A DNA stretch of 64,000 bases from Lacicoccus qingdaonensis (GTDB lineage: Bacteria > Bacillota > Bacilli > Staphylococcales > Salinicoccaceae): contig NZ_FNFY01000002.1 in NCBI RefSeq assembly GCF_900101075.1, positions 62,001 through 126,000 of the forward strand. Direction: 5' to 3'. The notes under the pieces were generated by a model. The model was not told where the DNA came from, did no database searches, and was given only the letters and a program-made list of their open reading frames with translations. The translations under genes were made by a program, and so were the position numbers. Below are positions 63,334 through 64,000 of this stretch, piece after piece. Every line of letters starts with the position of its first letter. Position 1 is the stretch's first letter.

Positions 63334-64000
63334 TTATTTAATGATTGTACGAAGCGCCCTTTTAACGTCTTCATGAATGATGTTGCCGACGACTATCGTA
63401 TCGGCATACTGTGACATCTCCTTTGCCTGTTCCTTTGATGAGATGCCGCCGCCGTATATGACATGCGTGTTATCCGTATGCTGACTCACGATATCCATCA
63501 TCTCCGGATCGCCGTACATACCACTGTACTCTATATACACATACTCCGCTTTGTACAGCTTATCTATCATGTCTATATAGTGCGGCAGTTCGTCTGCTGT
63601 GACCGGCTTCGCCTCAGCCTTTTCAAATGCTTTCGAGTCTTCATTCATAATGATGTAAGGCAGCATTGAAATGTCCTCATAGTCTATCAGGTGGCTGTAC
63701 TCCCGAAGCGCTTCCAGCATCAGGCCGTGCTGCCATCTGATATTTGAAGTATTGAAGACGCTCGGAATAAAGTAATGATCGAACCCGGGCATGACCGCAT
63801 CCTTGTTGGTCACTTCGAGAGCGACGGATTTTGAAAACCGCCTGACTCTGGATAATGCATTCAAAACATTATCCTCGGTCACGTTATCCGTACCGCCGAC
63901 CAGAATCATATCCGTGTCGGATTCTGCAATCTTTTCCAGGTCTTCATCCGTTATTTCCTTCGCGGGGTCCAATTTGAATATATGCTTTGCATCTTTTAAC
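63334..64000 (-). CDS. pcrB: Heptaprenylglyceryl phosphate synthase, N terminus beyond the window
   Basis: The C-terminal 222 residues or so of PcrB, a TIM-barrel prenyltransferase that adds heptaprenyl to sn-glycerol-1-phosphate. The frame stays open to the window edge, where IFKLDPAKEITDEDLEKI is the expected early sequence; only the first few residues are missing. Motifs ILVGGTDNV, YIEYSGMYGDPEMM and VIYGGGISS are present. It is the first gene of the pcrB-pcrA-ligA-camS cluster. Confidence 0.93.
   Translation of the reverse strand, partial: LKDAKHIFKLDPAKEITDEDLEKIAESDTDMILVGGTDNVTEDNVLNALSRVRRFSKSVALEVTNKDAVMPGFDHYFIPSVFNTSNIRWQHGLMLEALREYSHLIDYEDISMLPYIIMNEDSKAFEKAEAKPVTADELPHYIDMIDKLYKAEYVYIEYSGMYGDPEMMDIVSQHTDNTHVIYGGGISSKEQAKEMSQYADTIVVGNIIHEDVKRALRTIIK

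Overview
The window is typical of a low-to-mid GC Firmicute of the family Staphylococcaceae. The last 20 kb carry the staphylococcal gene order pcrB-pcrA-ligA-camS, divergent putP, gatCAB, and further on dgkB and an RlmCD-type rRNA methylase. Candidate SigB-type promoters precede general-stress genes. The moderately high GC at third codon positions, acidic surface proteins and many transporters and scavenging enzymes suggest a halotolerant relative such as Salinicoccus or Jeotgalicoccus; this genus-level guess is inference. No rRNA, tRNA, CRISPR array, prophage or insertion sequence was seen.

Layout. 0-7.7 kb: aldehyde dehydrogenase, YkvI-type carrier, RpiR regulator, FAD amine oxidase-like protein, CNNM/CorC-type membrane protein, 2-hydroxyacid dehydrogenase. 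7.7-8.8 kb: a scar zone where a 5'-truncated dehydrogenase meets a 5'-truncated TetR gene, followed by a 20-codon relic of an M20 hydrolase and an unannotated Fst/par-type toxin-antisense RNA module. 8.7-14.9 kb: M20 amidohydrolase, acetamidase, a tandem-domain AhpD-like protein, a YsnF-like stress protein and a DUF2243-CtaG pair. 14.9-21.3 kb: a glycerol-3-phosphate locus with the GlpP antiterminator, a leader terminator, a HAD phosphatase, ugpBAEC-like ABC transporter genes and a TIM-barrel protein. 21.6-28.8 kb: gamma-glutamyltransferase, a beta-lactamase-fold protein, a GntR regulator, an oligopeptide/glutathione-type binding protein and an AbgT transporter. 29-36 kb: a frameshifted YwaF-like gene, a lipoprotein, a cytosine deaminase-like enzyme, SDR proteins, an isochorismatase-like hydrolase and a second AbgT gene broken by one amber codon. 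36-44.4 kb: a small membrane/Xre/DUF3169 operon, an MDR dehydrogenase, a TetR-MFS pair with a clear operator, DUF429, DUF1413, a VLRF1-type protein and TPP-riboswitch-controlled tenA. 44.4-64 kb: rlmCD, a 5'-nucleotidase-like enzyme, dgkB, a newly noted 54-codon membrane protein, a GrpB-like protein, a secreted acidic protein, a 41-bp x 10 palindromic array, formaldehyde dehydrogenase, a methyltransferase, gatBAC, putP, camS, ligA, pcrA and the end of pcrB.

The most unusual structural signal is a set of locus-specific palindromic repeats lying mostly between convergent genes: 10 units of exactly 41 bp at 50.2-50.6 kb, two different families both of 51 bp at 37.3-37.5 kb, and two units about 40 bp apart at 57.8 kb. 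The sequences differ between loci, but the architecture (8-9 bp arms, short loop, period near 4 or 5 helical turns) is shared, and at 57.8 kb both arms change together while the loop is kept. Several other genes carry lesions (frameshift, amber codon, lost catalytic lysine, double truncation), which may be real decay or assembly error.
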